Below the pieces are notes generated by a model. That model worked only from the letters and a program-made list of their open reading frames with translations, searched no databases and was not told the DNA's origin. Positions 46,701 to 58,189 of a stretch of DNA of 64,000 nt are shown in pieces; position 1 is the first letter of the stretch; each line of letters opens with the position of its first letter. The DNA lies in assembly GCA_014904985.1 (NCBI GenBank), contig MU129145.1, forward strand, positions 21,470 to 85,469, written 5' to 3'. Made by a program: the position numbers and the translations under genes. The DNA is from Hydnum rufescens UP504 (Eukaryota > Basidiomycota > Agaricomycetes > Cantharellales > Hydnaceae).

Positions 46701-47088
46701 ACCAGATGGTCCTGGAGGCATGACGGCAGCAGCGCGATACACGAATTATATAATATGCCATCAATGAGCTCCATCTGAGGAATTCACTGGCGAAGGTGCA
46801 CAGTGCCGGGTGCGAGGTGACGATATGCCCAGGTCAACATCTGACTTGAGCAGCCATTCGGGTTTCTGGTCACCATGCTTCCGCATATCTGCCAAGGTCA
46901 GCCAGGAGGTCAGCTACTATTTATTTATGTTTGTTGGTGCCAGCGCCAGGATCGCGTTGCCCCGGCGATATAGCCCTCTCATCTCATCAGCCGTTAGAAA
47001 GCAGTGTTCGATTTACATTGACAACAAGGACAAGCTAGTATTACAGCTTACAATGCGTGAGGTTCAAGTGCCCCTTCGAGACCCTCCT
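46701..47088. other. Intergenic
   Basis: No gene recognised. 46640-46700 is still SEN34 3' flank duplicate. Confidence 0.4.
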
Positions 47089-48560
47089 TTAACCCCAAAG
47101 AGGGATTCCCTGGGGGTACCTACCACCCAGGATATCATGGGATATGATGGCAGCATTAATCTCCGCTAAGTCCTCATCGCTCAGTTTCACCTCGGCCGCA
47201 CTAAAGTTCTCAAGCGTGCGTACCGGGGCACTGGAGCCGGGGAGGGGAATGACGTGGGGGCCGAGCGAGGCGACCCACGCAATGCAGAGCTTGGCGTTAG
47301 TGATCCCCAGACGCGTGGATACTTTGGCGAGCGCGTCGACGAATTTCTTGTTCGTTTCGTACGCCTGGGGGCAAAAGAGAGAGAATAATAGATGAGCCAA
47401 TGTGAATGTGAAGCGAAACATCAGGGCCAAGGGGAGGGGGCCGGAGAATGGGAATTGTCACCTCTTCTTGGAAGCGGGGCAGGTGCGAGCGGAAGTCGCC
47501 AGTGTTAGCGATATTTTTTTTCGTCAATGTGCCGGTGAGGAAGCCACGGCCAATTGGAGAATAAGCGACCACCGAAACGCCAAGTTCTTTTGCGGTGGTA
47601 ATGACTGCCCAAAATGGAGAGAATGAGTGCAATGAGCCCCAGCGTTGCGGACGTCGAACCAACCTTTACGAGTCTCTTCTTCGTACGACCAGGGGGAAAC
47701 CTCGATTTCGACGCAGGCGATCGGGTGTACCTTGGGGCCAACGTGTTAGCAAGGACAGAAACGGCAAACCCAGGAGGCGAGCACACTTACTTTAGCAGCG
47801 CGTCTGAGGGTATCGGCAGATACTTCGCTGACACCAATGTAATCGAAGAGGCCCTCCTTGACGAAACCAGCGAGGGTGGCGATAGCATCCTCCACGGGCA
47901 CCTTTGGGTCTACCCGCGCGCATTCGAATAGATCGAGTTTCTTGGGTGCGAGGGCCGCGACGCAGGCATCCACGCTGACGGCGAACAACGAAGATAAACA
48001 TCATTTGCGACAAGATCAAATTCACTCCAGGAACGAGATACGTGCCTCCGCTTCAGATTTTCTGGACTCGTATCGGGAATCAGAGAGTCTGGGGCAGTGC
48101 CTCCCTGCGTCGAGGGTCAGTGAGTAGGATATCCACGGAGGGAAAGATGGTTTGGTGTGCACTTTGACGGACACCAAGGCACGATCAGCGTATTCAGGGT
48201 ACTTGGTGAAGAACCGACTGAGAAGCGTGAGGTTCGCGATCCTATTGGGAGCGTTGGCATAGAACTCGGCTAGTAAGAATTTCGCTGTGAGTTCGTTGAT
48301 GTGTCCAGGTCGGGCGCCGTACCGCTGTTAAGTAGGACCTTCTGGCCCGGTGAGGCGAGGTCGAGACCCGCCTTGATAGATGCAAAGGCCTGTTCGTCAG
48401 GAACATGTACGTCCTTCCAGCTGAAAGCAAGGCGGGCTTGTCAGGCTCGTTGAAGGCAGCGATACTTAAGGACGTTGGCGCACGTCATGTGCATGAGACC
48501 ATGGGCGATTTTGAGGACCCTGACGTCTGTGGGACCAAGGGTGACCGAAGGGATAGTCAT
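47089..48560 (-). CDS. Aldo/keto reductase, pyridoxal-reductase-like
   Basis: NADPH-dependent TIM-barrel oxidoreductase; the closest remembered relatives are fungal pyridoxal reductases. ATG 48560 gives MTIPSVTLGPTDVRVLKIAH, and exon 1 ends at 48484. An intron joins MT to WKDVHVPDEQAFASIKAGL, then LLNS, a second intron, then AEFYANAPNRIANLTLLSRF and ADRALVSVK. Later blocks: DLFECARVDPKVPVEDAIAT, LFDYIGVSEVSADTLRRAAK, GVSVVAYSPIGRGFLTGTLT and AWVASLGPHVIPLPG, with LENFSAAEVKLSDEDLAEIN before the stop at 47089. The active-site Tyr lies in EFY and the Lys in SVK. The usual His is replaced (CARVDP), as in the pyridoxal-reductase group. It lies between two inverted-repeat arms but looks intact. 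Confidence 0.85.
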
Positions 48561-48826
48561 GTTGTTGTATGAGGTCGCAACGTATGAAAGTGGGGGCTTG
48601 ACAAGATCCCCAAGTCCGGTCAGTGACTGTATACTAGGATCTGAATTTGCATCCTTCTCTATCATTCAAGTGATTAAAGGTCGCACTCGGACGATAATTT
48701 GTTTTATATCTAAAGTCTAGCATATGTAACGGCGCAGAGGAGAGGATGAGGGTAAAACTGAAGGGCTCTGAAGCACTCCGGGGTCCCCGAAACAAGAACA
48801 GAACAGAAGGAAAATAGGTCTTCATC

Positions 48827-49000
48827 TTAGGGTTAGGGTTAAGGCGTGAACTTTGAGAGGGTCCCGAGCCGACAACCAGTGCCGGCTCCAGCAGCCTCCC
48901 AAAAGAAAAAAAGCCCTACACGGAAAAAAGAGGAGAAAAAGAAAGAAACATATTACCCCAAAACATACACCGAGACGCTCTGTCTGCACTTTATAGCATA
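48827..49000 (+). repeat. Telomere-capped repeat unit, copy 3
   Basis: TTAGGGTTAGGGTTA at 48827-48841 followed by the same GGCGTGAACTTTGAGAGG and CTGTCTGCACTTTATAGCAT blocks. It forms the inner end of arm B. Confidence 0.82.
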
Positions 49001-49922
49001 AGGCACAACTCTGATCAGCACGTCAGCATTCGGCTAGGCACGTCACAGAGACCAAACGCCGGGCCCGATCCCAAAGATGGCAGAACCAATCTGGGGAGGA
49101 CGACACCTGCAATGATGGACAACTCACCACAAATGTCTCCGCAGAGTATACATCATGTACATACAGTCCCATGAAAGAGAGGTTTATAAATCAAGGTGTA
49201 AAATGGGTGTCCTGAGAAAAACCCTCCACACCTCACAGGGAGCAACGCATTATACCAGGCAGTACCAGCATGGAAGCCTTAAAGGAATGAACTGGTGGGG
49301 TCTGCACCACCAACACCCACAGGTCAAGGGATTGGGAATAATTCAAACAACAGGGGTGACTAGCACCAAGGTGTAAGAATGGACCAAGGGGGATGCTGTC
49401 TGTACGATTAGACGCTCAGGCTGTTTTATATGGGAGGCGCGGGAATATCCGTAGCGCGCGCTTAGGTCTGTGCGCGTTACTTTTTCAAGTTGTTGGATGT
49501 TTGGACATCCTCTTGATCATCACTAGCTCCATAGGTGCCTGCCCGGGCTCGATATAACACCAGTGTATGGACCTCCTGAGAGACGTTCGAGCAGACCAGT
49601 GAATCTTTTGACTAGAGCCACTAATTATAAGCGGAACGGAATCATCAAGGTTTATAATGTGTATGTTCTTCCTAGTCACACAAGCATTGTTCTTTACATA
49701 CGGTATGAGCGCGGCTATTGATTTCCACTCTGCTATAATGGCTTTGTCTTTTCTCCTTTTGCCCTCCTTGACGGAATCTTGCACTATCGAACGTGGATTC
49801 TCGACACACTACATAGGGATATAGTGTATTCCTTCGAGGGAACAGTTCATCGGTTTCCCGCCGTTTGCGTTGTCGGAAGTCGGTCTCCTTTCCAACGAAT
49901 AATCCAGCCCGCTTTCCGGCAC

Positions 49923-51140
49923 TTAGATCTTGAGCAGTTGCATGAAGCTCTTGATGTATTCGCTAGTGTCTGTCGCTTCCTGAAATGGAATCAAGGGGGT
50001 GGTTGTCTGCGTTGGACACCATAGAGAATACATACTTTGAGTCCCGCAGTTTGTCCCGCGATTGTCTCCCGTGCTTGCCTTACCGATCGTTTCCATGCTC
50101 TCCCACGTACCATGGACATTCTCTTCACTGCACAAAAGCGTAATCATTGCCATGACTGGAATCGTCCACGGGAACGTACCGTCATTGTCGACTTCCTGCA
50201 CAAGAAAAAGCCTGCTCTCAGAGACCCCGGCATAGGTGGAATCATACATGTCTAGTATACGTTGGAGGTGTTTCTGCTGCACTCCAAATCTCATCATATC
50301 TCGTCACTCGAAGAACCCGGGACAGGCTCACATTTCGTTCCCCGAAGAGGCGAGCGAGGTTGGATAGGTTCAGCGGGGCTTCAGATATTCTCGCACGGTT
50401 CATCTCATCGCGACTCTGTTCACTGCGCAAGCCGTCCATCGGTGAACGGCACGTCGCCACGTCAAATATCAAGACCTCGGGTTGGAACACTAACATGGAC
50501 GCGCGAAATTCAGCTTTGAGAGTGTCGGCGCGGGAGCGGGCGTGATCACTAAGGAATTTCCCTTTCACTTGGAGGCCTCGGCCGTTCATCGACGTTTTGT
50601 TCGTTTGGGCTAAAGCGCGAGAGATGGCTCTAAGTGGAAGATCCTCTCTTCAAAGGCTTTGTAAACCTTTGTACATCTCCAGAATCTGTTGAAGACTATG
50701 GGTGAGAGGGCACCCCACTGCAATCAGCCGGCATTCCGTGGGAGTGAAAGATGCAAGAGACTTCGCGTGCTCTGTGTCTTGATCCTCTTCACTCATGTAC
50801 TCGTCTCCGTCCTCAAACTCGCCGATCTCATTGTGCTTTCTATCGTTCGCGGCCAAAGGTAGCTTTGCCGAAGCCTCCAACGTGTCTACAGCCACACGCT
50901 TTGGGAAATGGGGAGTGGGACGGAGAGCCTTCATTGTTTCTAGGGTGCACAGTGACGGTGTCCACGCGGATATCTGAGAAGAGATATAACCTTGGGATAC
51001 CAATCGTACCTGGGCTGAGCGACACGTGCGTCCGGATTCCTCCGAAAACAGGCGTGTTTAGAGTTGCTATCGATCCCATCATTCCCATTGCCGTGCTCCG
51101 TGCTCATTTAGTTCCTGTTCAAGGGCCTTGCGCGCACCTA
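49923..51140 (-). CDS. Unrecognised protein-coding sequence in arm B
   Basis: Counterpart of 39553-40565. An additional upstream exon-like stretch (KALEQELNEHGARQWE near 51110) follows a TTTTGATAG acceptor. The exon from about 50937 reads KLPLAANDRKHNEIGEFEDG and DEYMSEEDQDTEHAKSLASF without the stop seen in arm A. It ends KSFMQLLKI at 49923. The copy is better preserved than arm A. Function unknown. It lies tail-to-head with the P450 gene. Confidence 0.5.
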
Positions 51141-51287
51141 TCAAAACGTTATGTTACATATGTACAAGAAAAGTACTTCTATTTCACGGAGACGGCTAGT
51201 GCATGTCCTAGTATATGTCCTAGTGTGCTATTCGACCCATCGTACGGCCGGAAGTGAGAAGAAGCGAAAGGGCCGGAGAGGGTTCGC

Positions 51288-53410
51288 TCAAGGGTTCTCA
51301 ATGCCGAGCAGCGCTGTTAATAGGCGCGGCTCGATTCTGCACTTGAAGTGTTCCGGGAACCTGCACAGAAGGAACAGTGAATTAAAATGAACGTTTTTGG
51401 ATGCAGAATTATGTGCCCTTACCGTCGTACTGGGTGAATAGGGAGGGACCGTGGAAGGGGTGATTCCGTTCCCGTTCTCATCGAGCCCTTTAAAAATTGT
51501 GCTCGTTGCAGGGAAGATCACAACGTTTGACAACAGTACCATGTCGCCGACATCTAGACCAGGACATACCCTGCAGTAAAAAATTGCAAAAATTGCACTA
51601 TTTATCAGGGGGTTTCATCACTCGTAGCAGGAAGATACTGACCGCCGGCCGACACCAAATGCGAATTTGCAAGGATCCAAAGGTAACTGACCGTCCGTAT
51701 TCGGTTCGGTGAATCGCTCCGGCCTGAAGGTTTCCGGGTCTGGATACATCTCTTCGTCTCGAGAGATACACCTGGTTATGCAATATGGTAAGAATAAGAT
51801 GAGAGCCGAGGTAGAAATCCCCAATCTTACCAGGTGTGCTAGGGATGATGACGGTGCCTGGAAAAAGAACATCAATGTGGTGATCTTACCCAAGCATAAC
51901 AATGGCTGGACCTTTGCGAATAAAATATCCCAGAGGGTTCCACGAAAGAGTTCAGTACCATTCATCCAAGTATTTGGGAAGGGAAATTCGCAGATACCTT
52001 TATATTCATCATCCTCCATCAGGCGATGGGGGATCGCTCCTGGCGCAAGAAGCACCAACGAAGCACTTCCTTGATTAAAATTTCCACGTATGGTACGGAA
52101 TCCCGACTAAAGGACCGATAGATCAGTTCTAGCGTTCTAGAACCTCATGAGACACCAATATTGGGAACGTACTCTGCATGCCGGGCATCCTGCGACGCGC
52201 TCAATTTCATCCTGTGCCTTGTGCACCTCAGGATATAATACCATAGCAAGCAGGAAAGTTTGCAATGCCGTCCAGATGGTATCCGATCCGCCTCCATCTG
52301 CAGTTCCACCAGGTCACGAAATGGTGAAATCAAAAACCACATTCGCGTCATATGACATTAAGGCTCACATCGACGCTGATAACCACGCCATCCTTCGTTC
52401 ATCCGTAGCATTGTCTTCCAGCAAGCTGGGAGCAAAGGATAGCTCCGCGATCCCAGCATCCTAAACACAGTTCGTCGGCACCATGGGTCATCAGAGGCAT
52501 AGATGGGACACGAACCTTTTGGCCTTTGACGACGTAGAATGGCTTGGGGTTCACCCCATTTGGGCGGCTTTTTGATTTGCTTGTCTAGCAGGGGGATCCA
52601 GCTTGGGATGTACTTCACTGAATAGCAAATCAGCCGGGGTTGGGGTGAGACAAAGAGGAGATCACAGGACGCAGCGGCTTGCGAAGATGTCGACCCAAAA
52701 TAGCCAGGCGATAGTGTTTCAATGTGTCCAAGGAATTCGCCCGAAGCAAGAGTACACTATGCAAATGCAAGCTTAGCCTTCTACCACTTGGAACAAGTTT
52801 AATCCGTGGATACCTCATCATCGGTAGCGAAAATATCCTGAGCATCATATGTAATGCCAAGAATAACCCTCGTGATGTTTCTGTTGGGAGCGAAGGCTCG
52901 AGATAGGCAAAACGAATGAGAATCTTACAAGCATAGCTCATCACTCCAGTTGTTTGGATCCCGTTGTAATCTCAGTGCACAATGCTTCGCTTCGTGTTCG
53001 GCAATGGACCAATACTGAGGAAGAGCAGCCTTATTCAAATGCTGGCGAAATAATTCCTGCTGTAACTTCCACTTTGGGACGAAGAGCTCGGTGTGAGACC
53101 CCGGTTCCCAGCCAAGGCACGCTGAAGAGACATCGTTGTGGGTTTGCGCACAGCTCAACGATGGAGGACCCAGGTCTGTCGGAATATTTCGACCCACGAT
53201 TAGGTCTTGCATGGAGCGATATGAGCTTAGAACCAGAACGGACAATACAGGATTGTAGAAGAATGAAGTCGCCTGTTGAAGCCCCAGCGCCTCGAATAAG
53301 ATGAGGAAGGCGCGGGGACGAACCATAAGTAGTCTTAGACATCCCCTGGATATACGGCCCGTCATTACGAGTGCTTGAGGGGATACAGCTGATTGGAGGT
53401 GCCGAAGTGC
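51288..53410 (-). CDS. Cytochrome P450 monooxygenase
   Basis: Haem-thiolate monooxygenase. In order on the reverse strand: [18 protein letters not shown] (about 53200), [16 protein letters not shown] (about 53030), the I-helix [20 protein letters not shown] (about 52300) with the Ser/Asp-Thr proton-delivery motif, the K-helix ExxR in LIKEVLRW (about 52090), [33 protein letters not shown] (about 51740) and FAFGVGRR. An intron then supplies VCPG, giving the Cys-ligand motif FGVGRRVCPG. It ends [11 protein letters not shown] and stops at 51288. Frame changes between SVPWLG and KLQQELF (about 53100) and after LRW are not explained by introns I can see. The N-terminal anchor exon was not identified. 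Confidence 0.78.
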
Positions 53411-54234
53411 GTGACTGTCCTACTGAGGCGACAGTAATACAAAAAACTAAAGGAGATTACGAAAGGGCTATCTCTTCCTAAACCCTACGCAAGCGTGACA
53501 TATAAAGTCCAAGGGAACGGGTATTACTCAGGCGGGACAAGGCGACTCACCAGGTTTACGCCGCTCATAGAACTAGTCTGTCCTGCTCGCCCCAAGGTTG
53601 ACGATCTTGGGACATCCACCTCCGCCCTTCTCTGGCCTGGTGCATTCCGCGCAATAGTATGCATCGGAAATTCCTAACGTGAGAAGATGTGTCAAGATAC
53701 AGTATAGTAAACGGAGCGAGTCCTCCACGATAAAGAGGAGCAAGCGCCAGAGGGCGATGAAACTCACCAGGGGAGCCACAGGTGATACATCTCCCACCAT
53801 ACGTGCCGAAATTGGACTCGTCACATATACGCACGAGCGTTTCTGGGTGCACACAGGAATCGCATACAGGGCTGCAGCAACCAAGAGGATACGATAGGGA
53901 CCCTCTTTGATGAGAACGAGACTGTTCAGGCAATGCGAGTTTTGAGAATAGAGCCAGAGCTCATTTTCTGATCGTCTGCAAGTGTTGCAAAGTCTATTGG
54001 TTCGGCTCGTTAGAAATATGGAGAGTCGCGTGCTGTAACACTGGCAAGACAAGGAAGAGCGCCATTTTCGAGTCTTGGAAGAGTCCTGGAAGAACTATGG
54101 GCAAATACATGCATCTACATCAAGATCATTGCCGCGAAGCGGGCCTTCCCAAGTCAGGAATGTGGGGAATGGGTAATGGGATTTGCCGTGATCCACGGTT
54201 CGTTGCAAAGTCGCGGCGAACTGCCTCCAACAGC
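53411..54234. other. Region between P450 and CAP, N-terminal P450 exon probably here
   Basis: A reverse-strand ORF 54052-53573 overlaps another frame and shows hydrophobic stretches but no P450 signature. The P450 membrane anchor would be expected here, and the two genes are divergent. Confidence 0.35.
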
Positions 54235-56259
54235 ATGGCATCCTCGCAAGGTCTAAATTCTTTGGCGACAATAATCAAAAGGCAATAACCACTATCGAAA
54301 TGCGGTCCCACGTTCTTATGTCTGCCATTCTCGACAGGCTCGAAGCTGCAACGTCGCGTCTTGAAGATATTGCTGTACTACAAGCATCGGTTGCGGACGT
54401 GAGATCTTTGGAGACTGCAGCTGCAAATGTCTCCCCGGTTGCAGGTGTTTCAGAGCCGCCGCGAACTGCCCCGCCCCTCCAGCTGTTATCGAAGAGCCAC
54501 CTATTGTGGTTGCTTTTGACGAGGGTGTGGGCGGGCAATTGGAGATATTTCTTCAGCTTAGTGAGCAGCTGAGTCCCGTTCTCAAAGAGCAGGTGAGGGC
54601 ACTGCTGAGGTGCATTCCTTCGTCACCCATGCATAATTTGACTTCACCCGCCAGGCCGATCATGTCGCGACATTATTCCAGTTGACAGCGAACCCTCATC
54701 CTCCAGGCAGCTGTGTGCACGAAACCGGCAGATGCATTCCTTCAGAAATTGTTGGCACCCTTCCACAATGAGATCAAGGCTATAACTGAGATCAAGGATT
54801 CCAATCGTTCCAATCGGGATCTTTTTAATCACTTGTCTACCGTTGCTGATGGGATTCCAGCGGTGGGGTGGGTCACTGTGGTGAGTAATGAATAGCACGG
54901 GACCCTTGTTTCTTGACTGATTCCCCATCCCCGTGTTCAGGCCCCCAGCCGGCCCCGTATATCAACGAGATGAAGAATGCAGCACAATTCTACGCGAATC
55001 GCGTGGTGAAAGAATTTAAAGAGAAGTGAATACAGTGTTATGACTGGATTTGTTAAGCACTGACACTATATCATTTCTACAGAGACAAGAAGCACGTGGA
55101 ATGGACCAGAAGTTTCGATAGTCTCCTTGAAGCGCTACGAAAATATGTCTTTGACAAACATACGACGGGACTGATTTGGAACGCAAAGGTAGCATCCCCT
55201 CGTCTCACGACATTGTGTTGCTTGTTCCCCTAACTATCCTCTCAGGGACAGAGTCCCGAGACCTATTCTCCGTCGTGATGAGCTCATCCATCGTGGGTGC
55301 GCCGCCTCCTCCCCCGCCTCCTCCCCCACCGCCGCCGCCGCCTCCACTTGCGGTGGAACCAGTTTCTCCGCTCCCCGCTGCCGTTGGCACTGCGGCCGTA
55401 CTGGCAGAATTGAATAAGGGCAGCGACGTGACGAAAGGCTTGCGAAAGGTGCCGAAGGAGGAAATGACGCACAAGAATCCTTCGTTGAGGGCATCTAGCG
55501 TTGTTCCGGCAGCTTCATCTGGTCCTGGTGGTACGCTTTTAGTATCCCGCCTCTCTATCTTCCTCCTCGTGCTCTTCCGACATGGCGTTATCTCTTCTAG
55601 GGAAGAAGCCTGCACGGCCGGTGAAACCATCAGCCCTGGCTGGGAAGAAGCCATCCAAATTTGAGTTGGAAGGGACTAAGTGGGCTGTGGTGCGTTGAGA
55701 ATCATCTCTATTGGCAAGCTCCCTCGTTGAATGTCTATGCTTCTTTCTATAGGAGTATTTCGAAGGTGACAAGAACCTAGTGGTCGACCAGGCGGCGATA
55801 AACCATTCCGTGAGCATTTACGGGTGCAAGAACTCGACAATCCAAATCAAAGGCAAAGTGAACGGAATTACGATCGGTAAGTTTCTCCCTAGTACCGCCT
55901 ATTCACATTGTCGTCTAATTTAACTGCCAACCTTCTCAGTCAACTGTACTAAGACAGCGGTGCTCGTTGAGAACGTCATCTCTAGCATATCGATCATGGC
56001 GTCCCCATCCTTCGCCCTCCAAATCCTCGGCAAGGCACCTACAATCCAGCTGGACTCGACTGACTCTGGACAAATCTACCTTTCTCATGATTGCCTCGAT
56101 GTGGAGATCACCACTGCCAAGTGTTCGTCTATCAACATCAGTTTGCCCGAGGAAGGTGAAGAGGAGGGTGTTTTTGTGGAAAAGGCCATGCCTGAGATGT
56201 TGAGGACGGTAATTAGAGATGGTCAACTCGTGACGTCTGTTGTCGAGCTATCTAGTTAA
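54235..56259 (+). CDS. CAP1: Adenylyl cyclase-associated protein (CAP/Srv2)
   Basis: Actin-monomer recycling and cAMP-signalling protein. ATG 54235 (MASSQGLNSLATIIKR) is followed by a 56-nt GC-AG intron (54282-54337) and LEAATSRLEDIA, the CAP N-terminal signature. The helical domain includes KPADAFLQKLLAPFHNEIKA, NHLSTVADGIPAVGWVTV, INEMKNAAQFYANRVVKEFK and HVEWTRSFDSLLEALRKYVF. A polyproline tract of at least 15 prolines (about 55300-55350) and AVLAELNKGSDVTKGLRKVP follow. The CARP beta-sheet domain spans about 55640-56259 (KFELEGTKWAVEYFEGDKNL, TKTAVLVENVISSISIM, VFVEKAMPEMLRTVIRDGQL), stop 56259. Three frame breaks fall in or beside C runs (54469-54477, 54942-54946, about 55255). This is a normally conserved gene, so sequencing error is likely. 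Confidence 0.9.
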
Positions 56260-56638
56260 TGCCAGCATGCCGTAGTCCAGGGACAGTCCAGGCGTTGCTT
56301 GCTATCGTCTTCCGTATTTGAAGCGATCGGAGCCCGGAATATACAAATGGGTGATATCTGGCCTGTGTTGCCCTCCTTGAACCCCGGCCCTGTGCACCTC
56401 CGCCAAACAAATTAAATTCGTCGGATCGAGCTCATTGATGGCGAATACTACATATGTAAATCGCGTATCCCGCTGCCGCTATGCCTCCACGGCCATCTCG
56501 TGCCTTTTTTTCTGGGCCTGGTTGCCTGGATTGTAGTCACTTTACAGTGTGGGGTGGTATCTCCGCATTACATTATCGATATATTATTACCTCGGGAACA
56601 GCACAGTAAATCTTCAAGCGGTAGGGTCGGCCAGCTGC
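56260..56638. other. Spacer between convergent CAP and SEN34
   Basis: The first about 100 bp recur at 58270-58390. The remainder is the SEN34 3' flank, also duplicated near 46600-46700. Confidence 0.6.
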
Positions 56639-58077
56639 TCAGCCGAATCCAGCCCACTCGATCGAGTAAAAATCAACACTGTCATTCTCCTCATCCCACC
56701 CGCACAAAAGATGCGCCTTCTTTGTTGCCGTGCCCAGCCGTCCGAGCGCAACGATGTCGATTGGCCGCAAGCTCGATGTCGGTTTCGGATACACCGTTGC
56801 CACGAAATGCGAGTGATATCGAAGTGGATCACCTTCATGGAAGAAGTATACATAGTTAGCACAAGTACCACCAAGTGAACGATCGATCGAGAGATGAAAA
56901 CATGAAAAAACAAGTACGAAAGACAAAAGAAATACGCGATGAGACACATGGGAAACAGCCACGAACCGGGATAGACGAGCCAATCCCCACCGAACCTGAT
57001 ACCCCCGCCCATATAATAGCCTTTCTCTGACAGCGCACGGAAGACCGCACATCGCGCACGTTCTTCATATGTAGAGGGGTATGTCCATATCCCGGCTGCG
57101 GACGCGGCTGAGAGCGTATCGTATTCCGCAGGGTTGTACCATGAGAGGCCATCCGACGTTGAGGGAATATGAACTGTGTAGGGCGGTAACGAATCGAGTA
57201 CTACAGGAGCAGGCGCTGTCGCAAAAGTTGAAGCAGCAGCAGCAATACCAGACGAGGACAACGGAATCGAACGATCATCCGGCGCAGGCATCATCGAGGC
57301 AGCACTAGCAGAGGACGACGATCCCGTAGCAGGACCAAGCGGCGCATCTTCACCATCCGGGACAAACAGCGAACCTGGAGCATCCCCCTCCTCTTCGTCA
57401 TCTCCGCAAGGGCACTTTGGCGAGCAGCGCGCATGGCCTCCCGCTCCGCACGCTTCCTCAGTGCTTCTGGACTGGATACGCCTTTCGCGCGCGCCTCTTC
57501 CCCGCTGGCCTTCTTCCTCCCTCCTCCCCGTCCTGGCCCCCCAGATACGGGAGACGATGAGGAAGAGGAGGCGTCGTTCGGGAGCGCGATTTGTGCATGA
57601 GCAGACTTTATTCGCCTAGCGTGCCACTCGCGCAACTCGGGGGCTGTTGATGTGCGATGCGAGGTGGAGTCGTCTAGAAGTACGGCTACACCTGTGAGAC
57701 GGAGGAGAGGTTACCGCCCACAGTTCAAAGTATCAACACAATGAAATAATGGATGTGGAATGAGTAACTTTTGAAAGACGAACCGTTTCCAACGAGCAGG
57801 ACCACTTCCTCTGGCATAAGGAGGAGAGGCAGCCCAAGGAAGACATTCTGCTGAGATATAGAGGGGAGCGTCCCTATGAGAGTCCCAGTGACTCGATATT
57901 TTGATCGCAGTGTGGACGCATCTGTATGTGTAAGGACATAAAAGAGCCCAGTAGTGGTTTCTTTAACGCGATACTGGTGGAGGATCGAACAGGCAGATAC
58001 ATACCTTCTGGGTTCCAGACAAGGGCTTTCTTGTTGGAGACGTGAATTGGAATCTTGCTCTTAGACGAGTCCGCCAT
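56639..58077 (-). CDS. SEN34: tRNA-splicing endonuclease subunit Sen34
   Basis: Catalytic subunit that cuts the 3' splice site of pre-tRNA introns. Four exons: 58077-58005, 57921-57784, 57691-56967 and 56832-56639. Exons 1-2 give MADSSKSKIPIHVSNKKALV and LRSKYRVTGTLIGTLPSISQ, then NVFLGLPLLLMPEEVVLLVG. Exon 3 has a charged linker and ends with the nuclease fold: YPSTYEERARCAVFRALSEK, then GGIRFGGDWLVYPG with the catalytic Tyr. Exon 4 supplies RYHSHFVATVYP (His) and GRLGTATKKAHLLC (Lys), stop 56639. Spliced length is 1130 nt, one short of a multiple of three. The missing base falls in a G run (57384-57388 on this strand), and one more G restores 376 codons plus stop. This is the only complete copy of three. 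Confidence 0.88.
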
Positions 58078-58189
58078 CCGCGATTACATTAGCATCCGTA
58101 AGAGGCAATATCCGCTCCTCCCAGTCAAAACCCACCCACTCTGGCATCCGACTAATTGCTCAGTGATATTTGCAACCGGGACGACTAGA

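Larger units (their letters stand above)
48800..51140 (-). repeat. Long inverted repeat, arm B (with 39388-41560)
   Basis: Inverted counterpart of arm A. Single-base and small indel differences are scattered along it (for example 40800-40860 versus the longer 49520-49690), so this is not a recent artefactual copy. Confidence 0.9.

Noticed and set aside
55205..55654. Glycine-run ORF opposite CAP
   Set aside because: The glycine run is the antisense of the CAP polyproline tract. The sense frame has clear CAP homology.
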